DNA from: Hazenella coriacea
Lineage (GTDB): Bacteria; Bacillota; Bacilli; Thermoactinomycetales; Thermoactinomycetaceae
Direction of reading: 5' to 3'
Length of the DNA stretch: 64,000 bases
NCBI RefSeq assembly: GCF_004341825.1
Contig: NZ_SMAG01000005.1
Coordinates: 62,001-126,000 of the forward strand
This document shows, piece after piece, positions 1-8,089 of the stretch. Position numbers and translations under genes: made by a program. The notes below the pieces were generated by a model. That model had not been told where the DNA came from and made no database searches. It saw nothing but the letters and a program-made list of their open reading frames with translations. Numbering within the stretch: the stretch's first letter is position 1; each line of letters starts with the position of its first letter.

Positions 1-1
1 C

Positions 2-79
2 CATTTTGGAATTAATCATGTAAATACAGTGGTGAAAAAAGGAGAAGTGGTGGTATTGGAAGGAAGAATACTAAACTAA
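2..79 (+). CDS. C-terminal end of a gene cut by the window edge (function unknown)
   Basis: An open frame enters from the left edge and stops with TAA at 77-79, giving about 25 residues that end VVVLEGRILN. The tail is too short to assign to a family. A strong intrinsic terminator follows at 148-184, which supports it being the true end of a plus-strand gene. Confidence 0.4.
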   Translation, partial: HFGINHVNTVVKKGEVVVLEGRILN

Positions 80-147
80 TATCGAAATTCGTTCTTATTA
101 CTCTTCCAGATAAATCTGTGTAGAAAACCTCTAATATTATATTGCAC

Positions 148-184
148 AAAAAGAACGGAGAATCCTCTGCTCCCCGTTCTTTTT
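148..184 (+). terminator. Intrinsic terminator
   Basis: Inverted repeat with arms AAAAAGAACGG (148-158) and CCGTTCTTTTT (174-184), a GC-rich centre and a T-rich tail. It closes the plus-strand gene that enters from the left edge. Confidence 0.8.
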
Positions 185-341
185 GTTTTATGGTTCTCCC
201 TTTTTTACCCATTCTGCCAATGTTTCGAAGCAGAAAAAGCTGAAAGAAAATAAAGTAAAAAACCCAATCCGATGGAGACAAAATTGTAAAGTGTACCCTT
301 TGTAAAGGACATTTAAAAAACCTAGGCAGTTTTAGAACCGA

Positions 342-394
342 GAATCCCCCACCTCTTAGTAATCGGCTTAGCTGGTGGGAGTGTTCAAGAGAAT
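342..394 (-). repeat. Copy 1 of a dispersed hairpin element (IS605-end-like)
   Basis: Read on the minus strand, this segment starts at the stop codon of the DUF2306 gene and runs TTGAACACTCCCACCA, then CTAAGCCGAT, then CTAAGAGGTGGG. A closely matching copy in plus orientation lies at 5171-5220. The internal pairing (CTCCCACC with GGTGGG, and an AAGCC/GGCTT-type stem in the other copy) recalls the right-end hairpins of IS200/IS605 elements and their omega-RNA scaffolds. No tnpA or tnpB is adjacent, so it is at most a relic. Confidence 0.45.
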
Positions 395-999
395 GTTTTT
401 TTTCTAATGATGAATTCTGCTATAAGTAGATTAAGAATCCAGCATAACCAGACAGCTATCGTGTAGGCATTTCCATAGGAAAAATTCATAGCGTTATGGG
501 CAATGGCTACGATTATATAAATAGTCATATTCGCAAAGGAAAGAAAGAAACTTCGAACGATCCATTGACTATGTAAGGTTACTTTTTGTCTCTTGATATA
601 CCAATAACCAAGGATAGTTGTTCCAAGCCATAATGTATTTAAAATAAGAAACCCTATTGTGCTTGGCCATCCCCCAGTTGCAAAGAAAGAGATGTAGACT
701 CCGGGAATGAAATTTAAAATGATAGACAAGACATACACTCTGCCATTCCAACGGTGGAACTTGATAGATTTCACTCGTATTCTTTTAATAACTCCTAATG
801 GGCCAGTGAGAAGCGAAATAATAGCCAGCAAAATATGAATTCGGATCATTAAAATCCATAGGGATTTATCTGTTAGAATCAGATCTTTTCTAGAAATAAA
901 TGTTTCGAAAGTAGGATCAACCATAAAATTCTTTGAAAATGTATGGAATATCCACATGATTGGGAGGATTAAAATAATTATTCCAATGGTTTTTTTCAT
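385..999 (-). CDS. DUF2306 family membrane protein
   Basis: A 204-residue integral membrane protein with about six predicted membrane segments: one at the N-terminus (residues 4-20), then segments near 50-68, 88-108, 112-132, 150-170 and 178-196. The HRWNGR motif around residues 82-87 is typical of DUF2306 (predicted membrane protein) proteins, whose biochemical role is unknown. The ATG follows GGAGGAATAAACCT. A 44-residue membrane peptide gene lies 24 bp upstream and is probably co-transcribed. The stop codon is the first part of a dispersed hairpin repeat. Confidence 0.8.
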   Translation of the reverse strand: MKKTIGIIILILPIMWIFHTFSKNFMVDPTFETFISRKDLILTDKSLWILMIRIHILLAIISLLTGPLGVIKRIRVKSIKFHRWNGRVYVLSIILNFIPGVYISFFATGGWPSTIGFLILNTLWLGTTILGYWYIKRQKVTLHSQWIVRSFFLSFANMTIYIIVAIAHNAMNFSYGNAYTIAVWLCWILNLLIAEFIIRKKTFS

Positions 1000-1023
1000 T
1001 AGGTTTATTCCTCCATTGAATGT

Positions 1024-1158
1024 TTAGGAAAACAAACTGCGATTTGTCATCATAAAGATCGAACCAATGATGAGTAAAAATGTGATCCAGTTGTACCATT
1101 TTAACTTTGACACATGTTCTAATAATTTCTTCTTAGGGTTCTCTGTAATTAAATACAT
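1024..1158 (-). CDS. Small single-pass membrane protein (44 aa)
   Basis: A short ORF starts at an ATG preceded by GGAGTGGGGACG. The product has a charged N-terminus (about residues 1-20) and one hydrophobic segment near residues 24-38 (WITFLLIIGSIFMM). I do not recognise a family. The ribosome site, the hydrophobic helix and the tight spacing both to the DJ-1/PfpI gene upstream and the DUF2306 gene downstream support it as a real small protein in a three-gene operon. Confidence 0.6.
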   Translation of the reverse strand: MYLITENPKKKLLEHVSKLKWYNWITFLLIIGSIFMMTNRSLFS

Positions 1159-1173
1159 CGTCCCCACTCCATT

Positions 1174-2178
1174 TTAAGAAATACGATGTCCAGTTAATTT
1201 AGATGAGGGAAGCATTCCAGCTTTTGCTTCACCATACATCTTGTTTCCAACTACAGTAACGATAAATTTTAAAGTAAGACGCATGGGGTTAGTCACTTTC
1301 ATAGACCACTTTAATTGATTCCCTTCAAGTACAGGGTTGTCTAAAGCGACAATCTCCTCTCCTTGCTTTGCAGTTCCTGCTATTTGTCCATCTTTAGAAG
1401 TTAAATCTAATAAAACGGAAAGTTTTCCAATAGGAGTGGAAATTGTAGTATCCCATTCCCCTTGAAAATTAACATTCTTATTAGCTTGGATAGAGGAATG
1501 ATCCTTTGTCGCTTCAATTGGATTTTCTTGTTGGCTTTCTTTAGGTGCATTTCCTTCAGCTTTCCAAACCGTACCCCTACGTTCATACTCAAATAATTGC
1601 TCCACAGCGAGTGCGATCCGAGGGCCTAATTCTCGTTCAACTAAGTAAAGGGCAACATCGAGCCCTGAAGTAACGCCACCGCCAGTAACAAGATCACCAT
1701 CATCTACGATACGGGCATTAACTGGAATAGCGTTGGTAGCACTCAAAAGATCCATTCCCATATGATGCGTTACTGCATGGCGGCCTTCCAATAAACCATC
1801 CATTGCTAAAATGAGAGAACCGCCACAAACTGTGGAAAGTAAAATATCAGCTTTCTTCATTGCTTCTCGTAATAGATTGCTTAATTCAGTTTCAGCGGCT
1901 TTTTTTAATTTTACTGGAATGGAATCTGGCCCATTATCATGAACAGTACCAGATGCTCCCGGAACAAGAATGATCCCTTTACGGGATAAATCGAATTTAC
2001 CAGTTGCTTGAAGTTTTAATTGATTAATTCCACTTGTAATCATTCCCGCACCTTCAGCGGACACAAGCTCTACTGTTATCTCCGCATCGGAGAACATGGC
2101 AGCAGCAGAAAATACCTCATATGGTGCAATGACATCTAATAAATCAAATCCATCAAATAAAACAATTTGAACATGCAT
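1174..2178 (-). CDS. DJ-1/PfpI family protein with C-terminal beta domain
   Basis: The N-terminal ~200 residues are a DJ-1/PfpI class-I glutamine amidotransferase-like domain (starts MHVQIVLFDGFDLLD), of the kind found in isonitrile hydratases and FtrA-like proteins. The nucleophile Cys lies in STVCGGS, followed by a THH motif. Residues ~235-334 form a second domain (GEWDTTISTPIGK ... SSKLTGHR), a small beta-rich module also found fused to other enzymes in Gram-positives. The start is the ATG at 2178, preceded by ATGGAGGTAATAAGT; an upstream in-frame start has no ribosome site. The substrate is unknown. Confidence 0.82.
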   Translation of the reverse strand: MHVQIVLFDGFDLLDVIAPYEVFSAAAMFSDAEITVELVSAEGAGMITSGINQLKLQATGKFDLSRKGIILVPGASGTVHDNGPDSIPVKLKKAAETELSNLLREAMKKADILLSTVCGGSLILAMDGLLEGRHAVTHHMGMDLLSATNAIPVNARIVDDGDLVTGGGVTSGLDVALYLVERELGPRIALAVEQLFEYERRGTVWKAEGNAPKESQQENPIEATKDHSSIQANKNVNFQGEWDTTISTPIGKLSVLLDLTSKDGQIAGTAKQGEEIVALDNPVLEGNQLKWSMKVTNPMRLTLKFIVTVVGNKMYGEAKAGMLPSSKLTGHRIS

Positions 2179-2257
2179 ACTTATTACCTCCATTTTAAAA
2201 TAATGATCAGCTGAAACCATCCGGTCTAATTTGAGATTGTGACGCTTGAGGTTTTTC

Positions 2258-2479
2258 TTATTTTGTAAGAAGATCTTTCAACCTCTGATATTCTGCCTCG
2301 TCAAGTTCGCCCTTGGCTAACCGGCTTTGAAGAATCGAGGTGATGTTTCGGTCTTCTTGCTTGGAAGCACTATAACGATATCGAATTTCAAACATTCGAA
2401 CCGCCGCAAAACAGAAAAGGGTAAGGCAAAACAATGCACCGAATGGAAAGAATGCGAAACTGTTATTTTCGAACCCCAT
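2258..2479 (-). CDS. Membrane-anchored SHOCT domain protein
   Basis: 73 residues: one membrane helix near 8-28, a basic linker, and a C-terminal SHOCT motif (LAKGELDEAEYQRLKDLL, residues ~54-71). SHOCT modules are short helical hairpins thought to mediate oligomerisation or tethering; no catalytic role is known. The ATG is preceded by GAAAGGAGGATCTTCAA. It is divergent from the two-component system at 2740 and probably shares the 2480-2690 promoter region. Confidence 0.8.
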   Translation of the reverse strand: MGFENNSFAFFPFGALFCLTLFCFAAVRMFEIRYRYSASKQEDRNITSILQSRLAKGELDEAEYQRLKDLLTK

Positions 2480-2739
2480 TTGAAGATCCTCCTTTCAAGT
2501 AGTTAAAGAGTGGGCGAAACATTTTACTTAGTTTGTAGTGGATATTCGCTGGTCGTTCACAATGAAAGAATAACCTTTAAGTGTCACAAACGATGGTACA
2601 AAAAAGTCACGAAACAATCACAATGCATTATCAAACCTATAACTTTGCTTGTTCCTTATTGAAAAAATGATAAACTAAAAACGAGATTTGATTGATTGGT
2701 TTATTTAGGGAGAGTCGTCGGAGGAAAGGTGGGATTTTC

Positions 2740-3426
2740 ATAAAGGAATTACAGACGATCCTAGTCGTGGACGATGATAAAAGCATTGCCGAACTATTGA
2801 GGGACTTCTTAGAAAATGACGGTTTTCATGTGGAAACTGCTTATGATGCCACTGAGGCACTGGCTGTGCTTAAGCAAGGTACAATTCATTGCATTATACT
2901 TGACATCATGATGCCAGGAAAGAATGGTTTCGAGTTATGTCGACAAATTCGTATGGAAAGCAACGTCCCCATCCTTTTCTTGAGTGCTCGCAGCGATGAT
3001 GTAGATAAGATTCGTGGTCTGGCACTTGGAGGAGATGATTATATAGTTAAAACCGCTTCACCGGGTGAGATTGTTGCCAGAGTGAAGGCAGTATTACGAC
3101 GCTCCAGTTCTCACCAAGAATTGAAGAGGAGGGTCTTGGATCATGGACGTCTTACGCTGGATTTGTCCACAAGAGAAGTATTTGTAGAAGGGCGACCCAT
3201 CTCACTCACACCGAAAGAGTATGATTTGCTGCTATTGTTTGCCGAACATCCAAAATATGTTTTTTCATATGATCAATTACTTGGAAAATTTTGGAATGGA
3301 ATTGGCGACAAACATACCATTCGCGTCCATTTAAGCCGACTTCGTGAGAAAATTGAAGCCGATCCGAATGATCCACAATTCATAGTCAATGTATGGGGCA
3401 TCGGCTATCGTTTCAAAGGTGAATAA
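2740..3426 (+). CDS. OmpR/PhoB-family response regulator (apparent AUA start)
   Basis: Receiver domain (residues 7-120) with acidic pocket D11-D13, phospho-acceptor D55 in ILDIMMPG and signalling K104, followed by a winged-helix DNA-binding domain (~130-228, ending GIGYRFKGE). K104 is followed by TA instead of the usual PF. No ATG, GTG or TTG fits: the only standard start (TTG at 2692) has no ribosome site, whereas GGAGGAAAGGTGG lies just before ATT (2734) and ATA (2740). From ATA the protein reads (M)KELQTILVVDD, a normal N-terminus. The histidine kinase follows with one base between stop and start. Confidence 0.88.
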   Translation: MKELQTILVVDDDKSIAELLRDFLENDGFHVETAYDATEALAVLKQGTIHCIILDIMMPGKNGFELCRQIRMESNVPILFLSARSDDVDKIRGLALGGDDYIVKTASPGEIVARVKAVLRRSSSHQELKRRVLDHGRLTLDLSTREVFVEGRPISLTPKEYDLLLLFAEHPKYVFSYDQLLGKFWNGIGDKHTIRVHLSRLREKIEADPNDPQFIVNVWGIGYRFKGE

Positions 3427-3427
3427 A

Positions 3428-4744
3428 ATGAAAACAATTCGCATTCGTAAGTTTACAATACTCAGCTTATTTCTCATCTTCACTCTGCCATGGTTATTTT
3501 ATGTAGCTGCGCATTTTATTGAAACGAAAACTTTCAGGTTAGGAATGGATGATTCTAAACAAGAGAATGTGGAAGCAACGATTCGCTTGATCGAGACAAA
3601 CACCGATAAATGGACAAACCCTGCTTGGCAAGAGCAATTGAGCAGACAGTTAGAGAAAATGAATATGGATGTGTCGATTCTATCTAACTCCAATCAGGAG
3701 ATTTTCCGAACGGACTATGAACGGGAGCCATCCTTTACGCGAACAGAACATTTTTCGATCATTCAGGATGATCAAGTACTTGGAAGGGTTGCTATTTATC
3801 AAGCAAATTCAAAATTAACTCAAATGATTGCGGCAATCGTTGGTCTATTATTGGCTTTTTTTATTGTCGGATATGCCATTCGAAGATATATTCTCATACC
3901 TCTGGAGAAAACGAGCCAGTGTGCTCGGCAGATTGCAGAAGGAGATTTGGATGTCCAGTTACCATCATCTAGGATCACAGAAATTGCTGAAGTTCATGAC
4001 GGATTTAAAGTGATGGTAGATGGTCTAAATAAATCTTTTCAAAAACAAGTGGAATTAGAAGATGAACGGCGATTTGTGATTGCTGCTGTCGCCCATGATT
4101 TACGGACACCGTTATTCGCATTACGGGGTTATTTGGACGGCCTAGAGAAAGGCATTGCTAATTCGCCGGATAAAATGGCAAAATATTTGGCGGTTTGTAA
4201 GGAAAAATCAGCGCAATTGGACCGACTTGTAGAGGAGCTTTTTACATTTACAACGACAGAATATTTAGATGTGGAAATTAAAGAAAACATGGTTGATTTT
4301 CCACTTGTATTACAGAAGTCGATTGACAGCCTGAATCCTTTAGCTCGGAAAAAGCACATCTCGATTATCGTGGATCATTTTGGGGAGGATTGCGTAATCA
4401 TGGGCGATCTGCACTTACTAGAGCGAGCCATGAACAATTTATTGGATAATGCGGTCAGACATACACCATGCTACGGTAAGGTTCTTGTCCAATGCTCTAA
4501 GAATGATAACAAAGTGATCTTTACTGTTCAGGATACAGGGGAGGGTTTCTCCTCGGAGGACCTCCAACGAGTATTTGAACCACTATATCGTGGGGAAGCA
4601 TCGAGAAATCGTTCAACCGGAGGTGTCGGGTTAGGGTTGACTATTTCAAAAAAAATCATTAGGCGACATGGAGGTGACCTAGTGGTAGATAACCATTCAG
4701 ATGGTGGTGCACTCCTGAGAGGTTGGATCCCCTCCATTGGCTAA
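3428..4744 (+). CDS. Sensor histidine kinase
   Basis: 438 residues. Membrane segments near 9-28 and 133-151 bracket an extracytoplasmic sensor region of ~100 residues. A HAMP linker (~152-205), a HisKA dimerisation/phosphorylation domain with H223 in AHDLRTPLFALRGY and a HATPase_c domain with N box (NNLLDNAVRH), G1 (DTGEGF) and G2 (GVGLGLTISK) follow. The ATG at 3428 comes after AAAGGTGAATAA, inside the end of the response-regulator gene, so the pair is translationally coupled. The signal is unknown; no target transporter is adjacent. Confidence 0.92.
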   Translation: MKTIRIRKFTILSLFLIFTLPWLFYVAAHFIETKTFRLGMDDSKQENVEATIRLIETNTDKWTNPAWQEQLSRQLEKMNMDVSILSNSNQEIFRTDYEREPSFTRTEHFSIIQDDQVLGRVAIYQANSKLTQMIAAIVGLLLAFFIVGYAIRRYILIPLEKTSQCARQIAEGDLDVQLPSSRITEIAEVHDGFKVMVDGLNKSFQKQVELEDERRFVIAAVAHDLRTPLFALRGYLDGLEKGIANSPDKMAKYLAVCKEKSAQLDRLVEELFTFTTTEYLDVEIKENMVDFPLVLQKSIDSLNPLARKKHISIIVDHFGEDCVIMGDLHLLERAMNNLLDNAVRHTPCYGKVLVQCSKNDNKVIFTVQDTGEGFSSEDLQRVFEPLYRGEASRNRSTGGVGLGLTISKKIIRRHGGDLVVDNHSDGGALLRGWIPSIG

Positions 4745-4870
4745 CAACTCTCTGTTCTTGTTTTGGACCTAACCAAAAACAATGAGATGAACAGGATACA
4801 AATTATTTTTGCTGCTTGGTAGATTGATTAATGACTTTTACGCAAAGAGATACTTTATGGAAAATTAAAC

Positions 4871-4904
4871 AGCCCAGAAAATCAGCAAAATCTGATTTTC
4901 TGGG
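4871..4904. terminator. Perfect 14-bp hairpin downstream of the histidine kinase
   Basis: Arms GCCCAGAAAATCAG (4871-4884) and CTGATTTTCTGGGC (4891-4904) with a 6-base loop. The downstream T-run is interrupted (GTTGATTTTAG). It probably ends the two-component operon, although it lies 127 bp after the stop codon. Confidence 0.55.
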
Positions 4905-4990
4905 CGTTGATTTTAGTTTAGCGTAAATAAAATTAGTAGCCAAATTAAACCCTCTTGTTACACAAGGAAACTGATAAAAAGGAGATGAAT

Positions 4991-5192
4991 TTGAATTCAA
5001 TTAAAGATGCTGGAATGTATGTATGTATGTATGTAAAGCAGGAGATATGGCAATCCGTAAAGCACGAACTGGGTAAAAGGGTTTGCAAAGAACCAAAAAG
5101 TCAAGCGTACACAAGGAGCAGGAACAATTTCAAGAAAGTAATTATTTCAATGAGAAATCTAAAGAACGCTTTGAACACTCCCACCACCTAAG
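4991..5192 (+). other. Gene-poor stretch with a degenerate small ORF and an ATGT repeat
   Basis: The gap 4745-5307 holds the hairpin at 4871, this stretch and a dispersed hairpin copy at 5171. An ORF starting TTG at 4991 behind AAAAAGGAGATGAAT would encode about 66 basic residues to a TAA at 5190-5192. It contains five perfect ATGT tetranucleotides at 5015-5034, which code MYVCMYV. Two other frames also contain plausible segments, so it may be a frameshifted remnant. I recognise no family. Confidence 0.35.
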
Positions 5193-5220
5193 CCGATGGC
5201 TAAGAGATGGAGTGATGAAA
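5171..5220 (+). repeat. Copy 2 of a dispersed hairpin element (IS605-end-like)
   Basis: Plus-strand copy reading TTGAACACTCCCACCA, CTAAGCCGAT, GGCTAAGAGATGGAGTG. It matches the minus-strand segment at 342-394 over about 45 bp. Internal stems include TAAGCC-GAT-GGCTAA and CTCC with GGAG. IS200/IS605 right ends are the closest analogy I know. No transposase is recognisable nearby. Confidence 0.45.
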
Positions 5221-5307
5221 ACAGTCCAATTGCTCAATTTTAATACTGAGGAATTGGACTGTTTATATATTTCCTTTATTTATAAATCCACGATGGGATT
5301 TTTATAC

Positions 5308-5940
5308 TCATGTAGTTTTTATATGGATCGATTCTAAGTGGGAACAATCTGCATACTGAACTATTTTTGCTTGTTTTTCATCCAGTTCAATCATACTTAG
5401 GCTTGCGGAGTGCATATAAGGGTCTGCCCATAACTTATCTAAAGGTTGATTTTCAAAGTAGTTCATCAATCGTTTTAAAAAAACAGAGTGGGAGACGACC
5501 AGAATTTGCTGCCCCTTATGTTGTTGAATCCATTGGTTAACGCTAGTAAGTGCTCTCTCTAAAACTTTAGTAAAGGTTTCTCCGTTATTCACAGGAGAAT
5601 AAAGATGGGGTTCATACCAAAAATGATGATATTCTTGTGGATCTTTTTCTTTCACTTTGTCGAAAGTTTGGCCTTCCCATGCACCCAAATCCATCTCGAG
5701 TAGATTAGAGTCATTAATCACTGGGATATCTCGTTCCCCTCTAATTATTTCAGCAGTTTGAACAGCTCGTTCACTAGGGCTTGAATAGATCAGATCAATC
5801 GGAGTCTCTTTAAGTCGGTTCCCGAGTAATTGAGCTTGTTGAATTCCTAATGATGTTAAAGGAGAGTTTTTTCTTCCTTGCATTTTTTTCTCTATATTCC
5901 ATTCTGTCTCTCCATGTCTTGTTAAGTAAAGTTTCAGCAT
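5308..5940 (-). CDS. Histidine phosphatase family protein (phosphoglycerate-mutase-like)
   Basis: 210 residues with the RHGET signature at residues 8-12 (phospho-histidine), a second catalytic arginine in YSSPSERAVQTAE, the acidic LLEMDLGAWEG segment, and the second catalytic His in VVSHSVFLKRL. This is a cofactor-dependent PGM/phosphatase (His_Phos_1) fold, likely a cytoplasmic phosphatase of the CobC/GpmB type; the substrate cannot be told. An RDD membrane protein gene lies 30 bp upstream on the same strand, so the two may form an operon. Confidence 0.88.
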   Translation of the reverse strand: MLKLYLTRHGETEWNIEKKMQGRKNSPLTSLGIQQAQLLGNRLKETPIDLIYSSPSERAVQTAEIIRGERDIPVINDSNLLEMDLGAWEGQTFDKVKEKDPQEYHHFWYEPHLYSPVNNGETFTKVLERALTSVNQWIQQHKGQQILVVSHSVFLKRLMNYFENQPLDKLWADPYMHSASLSMIELDEKQAKIVQYADCSHLESIHIKTT

Positions 5941-5970
5941 ATTTGTTCACCTGTTTTTTCCAAAAATGAA

Positions 5971-6513
5971 TCATTCCATGGTTTGTTTACAAACAACTTT
6001 TGTTCCTACGATCCAGTCATAAAACGTTTTTCTTTTCTTATTAGTCAATGGACTTAAGAGGTATATGAAAGCTGCGAGATTGGCTGTACTTAGGATCATT
6101 AAAACAGTAGTCTCAGAAAATTGAGTAGGGAGCGATAACTGCCATATACCGAAATGAGCGAGTTCCCAAGGAAGAAACTTAATAGCTGTCCGAATCGTTG
6201 AGTGAAAGAGTCCAATCCGTTGCCCCGTGTTGTTAACCACACGGATGGCCATTTTCTGTTTTCCCCATGTTCCTTGCCATCTTGAACACTCACACAATAT
6301 AAAATAGAGTGAAACAGGCAACGTGATTATTAAAAAGCCTGTCAATTCAGCCGTTACTGGGGAGTTTGAAAATAAGGGAAGAAAAAATGGCTGAAATAAA
6401 AAAGAAAGGGTACCCACAACGAAAATGAGGTAAACACTAATAACAAGGTAATCCAATAAGAAGGCGAAAATGCGTTTTTTCAATGGCGCATAAGACTGCG
6501 AATCGGGTCGTAT
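5971..6513 (-). CDS. RDD family membrane protein (apparent AUA start)
   Basis: About 180 residues with RDD-type features: a first helix carrying the conserved Arg/Asp region (KKRIFAFLLDYLVISV), a second helix, the WGKQKMAIRVVN segment, and a C-terminal FYDWIVGTKVV motif typical of RDD proteins. The only standard start is TTG at 6483, with no ribosome site. GGGGAGGAAAG lies four bases before an in-frame ATA at 6513, which restores the YAP residues usually found before the first RDD helix. Function is unknown; RDD proteins may be transporters. Confidence 0.75.
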   Translation of the reverse strand: MRPDSQSYAPLKKRIFAFLLDYLVISVYLIFVVGTLSFLFQPFFLPLFSNSPVTAELTGFLIITLPVSLYFILCECSRWQGTWGKQKMAIRVVNNTGQRIGLFHSTIRTAIKFLPWELAHFGIWQLSLPTQFSETTVLMILSTANLAAFIYLLSPLTNKKRKTFYDWIVGTKVVCKQTME

Positions 6514-6631
6514 GACACTTTCCTCCCCATCGTTGAATTAAGCTTTTAAGTTTGCTTCAAGAGAATCAGGGTTTCACTAGACTTCTAAATGAGATATTTT
6601 AGAAAATTCACTCTAAATTTCCTTGAATTTG

Positions 6632-6675
6632 AAGATGGTTTTTCCAAAAGGAGTATAGGAAAAACCATCTTTTTA
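6632..6675 (+). terminator. 14-bp perfect hairpin with T-tail
   Basis: Arms AAGATGGTTTTTCC (6632-6645) and GGAAAAACCATCTT (6658-6671), followed on the plus strand by TTTT. It lies between two minus-strand genes, after the squalene-synthase-like gene, so it probably ends that unit even though the better T-tail is on the plus strand. Confidence 0.6.
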
Positions 6676-6692
6676 ATAGCTAGGAGTACTTT

Positions 6693-7511
6693 TTATTCAC
6701 TGGTTGTTTCCTTAACGATTTTAGTTACTTCGCCCCGTGTTAGTTTTTCTTCACCTGCTTCAACAGCATTAAGTGTGGCGTAAGCAAGCGCAAGAGGGAT
6801 TTTACAAAAATCAAGAACAGTTTCTGATTTAATACTTTCAATGTAGATATCAGCTAATGCCAGATTGCGTCGAGCATAGGCAAACATCTCCTTGAAACCC
6901 CACCCATCCGGAAAGAAGTCTACACCTCGGGCCAGATCTTCATCACGATTACGTATAATATTGACCGCTTGTAATCCACGACCATAAGCAATAGCAAGAT
7001 CTTGGTCAGTCTCTGTTCCATCATACCATTTCCAAAGATCATTTAGCATGACGCCGACCAAACCAGCCACATAAAAGGTGTAATCATCCAATTCCTCTTC
7101 GGTGTGAACAATCCATCCTTTAGAAACCCACTTAGCCATACCTTCAGCCATGATTGCCGTTGATTGATAAACATCAGGTTGCACTTCTGTAGGAGTTAAT
7201 TTTGCCCAATCACTCAATCGGAGAGTGACCTCAGGCAACTGGGATCGATAAGGCTCAAATACTTGTGTTAGATCCTCATCACTAAAAGGGGTTTTCAATA
7301 TCTTACTAATTGATTGTAAGAGATTAATTTTAATTTCAGTTGGCATTTGAGAGTCATCTTCAACTTCATCAATGGCTCTCATACAAAGATAGGCGGATGC
7401 GACAGCCTCTTTGATGCCTGGCGACAAACGGTCGATGGGGATGAAGAAGGTTCGACTGGTTGCCAGTAGCATCTCCATCGCTTCCTTATGTAGGTCTGTC
7501 ATTTTACTCAT
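6693..7511 (-). CDS. Squalene/phytoene synthase family protein (YisP-like)
   Basis: 272 residues of the trans-isoprenyl diphosphate synthase head-to-head fold. The first aspartate-rich motif is DEVED (48-52). The second reads NIIRNRDED (184-192): the first Asp of the canonical DxxxD (position 188) is Asn. Altered motifs of this kind occur in Bacillus YisP, which acts on farnesyl diphosphate as a phosphatase rather than a synthase, so the reaction is uncertain. No desaturase or cyclase gene is near. The ATG at 7511 lies about 10 bases after GGAGG, giving MSKMTDLHKEAMEML. Confidence 0.8.
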   Translation of the reverse strand: MSKMTDLHKEAMEMLLATSRTFFIPIDRLSPGIKEAVASAYLCMRAIDEVEDDSQMPTEIKINLLQSISKILKTPFSDEDLTQVFEPYRSQLPEVTLRLSDWAKLTPTEVQPDVYQSTAIMAEGMAKWVSKGWIVHTEEELDDYTFYVAGLVGVMLNDLWKWYDGTETDQDLAIAYGRGLQAVNIIRNRDEDLARGVDFFPDGWGFKEMFAYARRNLALADIYIESIKSETVLDFCKIPLALAYATLNAVEAGEEKLTRGEVTKIVKETTSE

Positions 7512-7997
7512 ATTCGGCTTAGCCTCCAATTTACATTAGATCTTCAGGGAGATCTGCAACATACTCTAGTTTAGCAAAAGTATTTTGAATGTAAAATGTA
7601 AACCTCATACATTTTTCAGATTGGGTCTTTCTGTGCTTAGTTCTAGTGTAACTAATTATCTTTTAAATCGCTATGAATGGAATATAAAAAGTGTAGTATT
7701 TGAATTGTAACCTATAGATTAACGCATTCAAAATGCAACTAATCACAAAAACAACTTGGCAGATAGTACGGCTACCTTAAAAGGGGATTGGTTTCTCAAA
7801 ATAGTTAACTTGTTGTAATGAGATATTTTTGGGTTAGTATCATAAAGACTGTGTTTATAAGGCTCTGAAACCCTTGGTATTACTGGTTTTCTAGTGCAAC
7901 GTAACAAAAGAAGACTTTTGTAACCTTATAAGGGTGAGGGAATAGGTTACTTGAAGCCTTTTTTTACGCATTCCTTATGAAAGGGTTGGTGGAGTTA
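7512..7997. other. Long AT-rich intergenic region with a possible attenuator
   Basis: No gene is visible. Around 7915-7966 an inverted repeat GTAACC...GGTTAC surrounds AAGGGTGAGGG and is followed by GAAGCC and seven T residues. An AAGGCT at about 7859 could pair with that AAGCCT. This looks like a structured leader or terminator on the plus strand ahead of the brnQ region, of unknown class. Confidence 0.35.
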
Positions 7998-8078
7998 ATG
8001 GATGAAAAAACTGTCATGAAAGTTATAGACGACTTCAGCAATATTCTGCTATACTCAGATGATAATAAAAACAATTAG
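7998..8078 (+). CDS. Possible 26-residue small protein ahead of the T-box
   Basis: ATG at 7998 preceded by GGTTGGTGGAGTTA opens a short acidic ORF (MDEKTVMKVIDDFSNILL...) that stops with TAG at 8076-8078. It overlaps the presumed -10 (TATACT, 8050-8055) of the brnQ leader. No family is known; it may be real or chance. Confidence 0.3.
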   Translation: MDEKTVMKVIDDFSNILLYSDDNKNN

Positions 8079-8089
8079 AGTTTAAATTC

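Noticed and set aside
12-281. Minus-strand ORF of 89 codons
   Set aside because: It runs through a clear terminator, has no ribosome site and no family resemblance.
4803-5000. Minus-strand ORF of 65 codons
   Set aside because: It overlaps a perfect hairpin and lacks a ribosome site or recognisable protein features.
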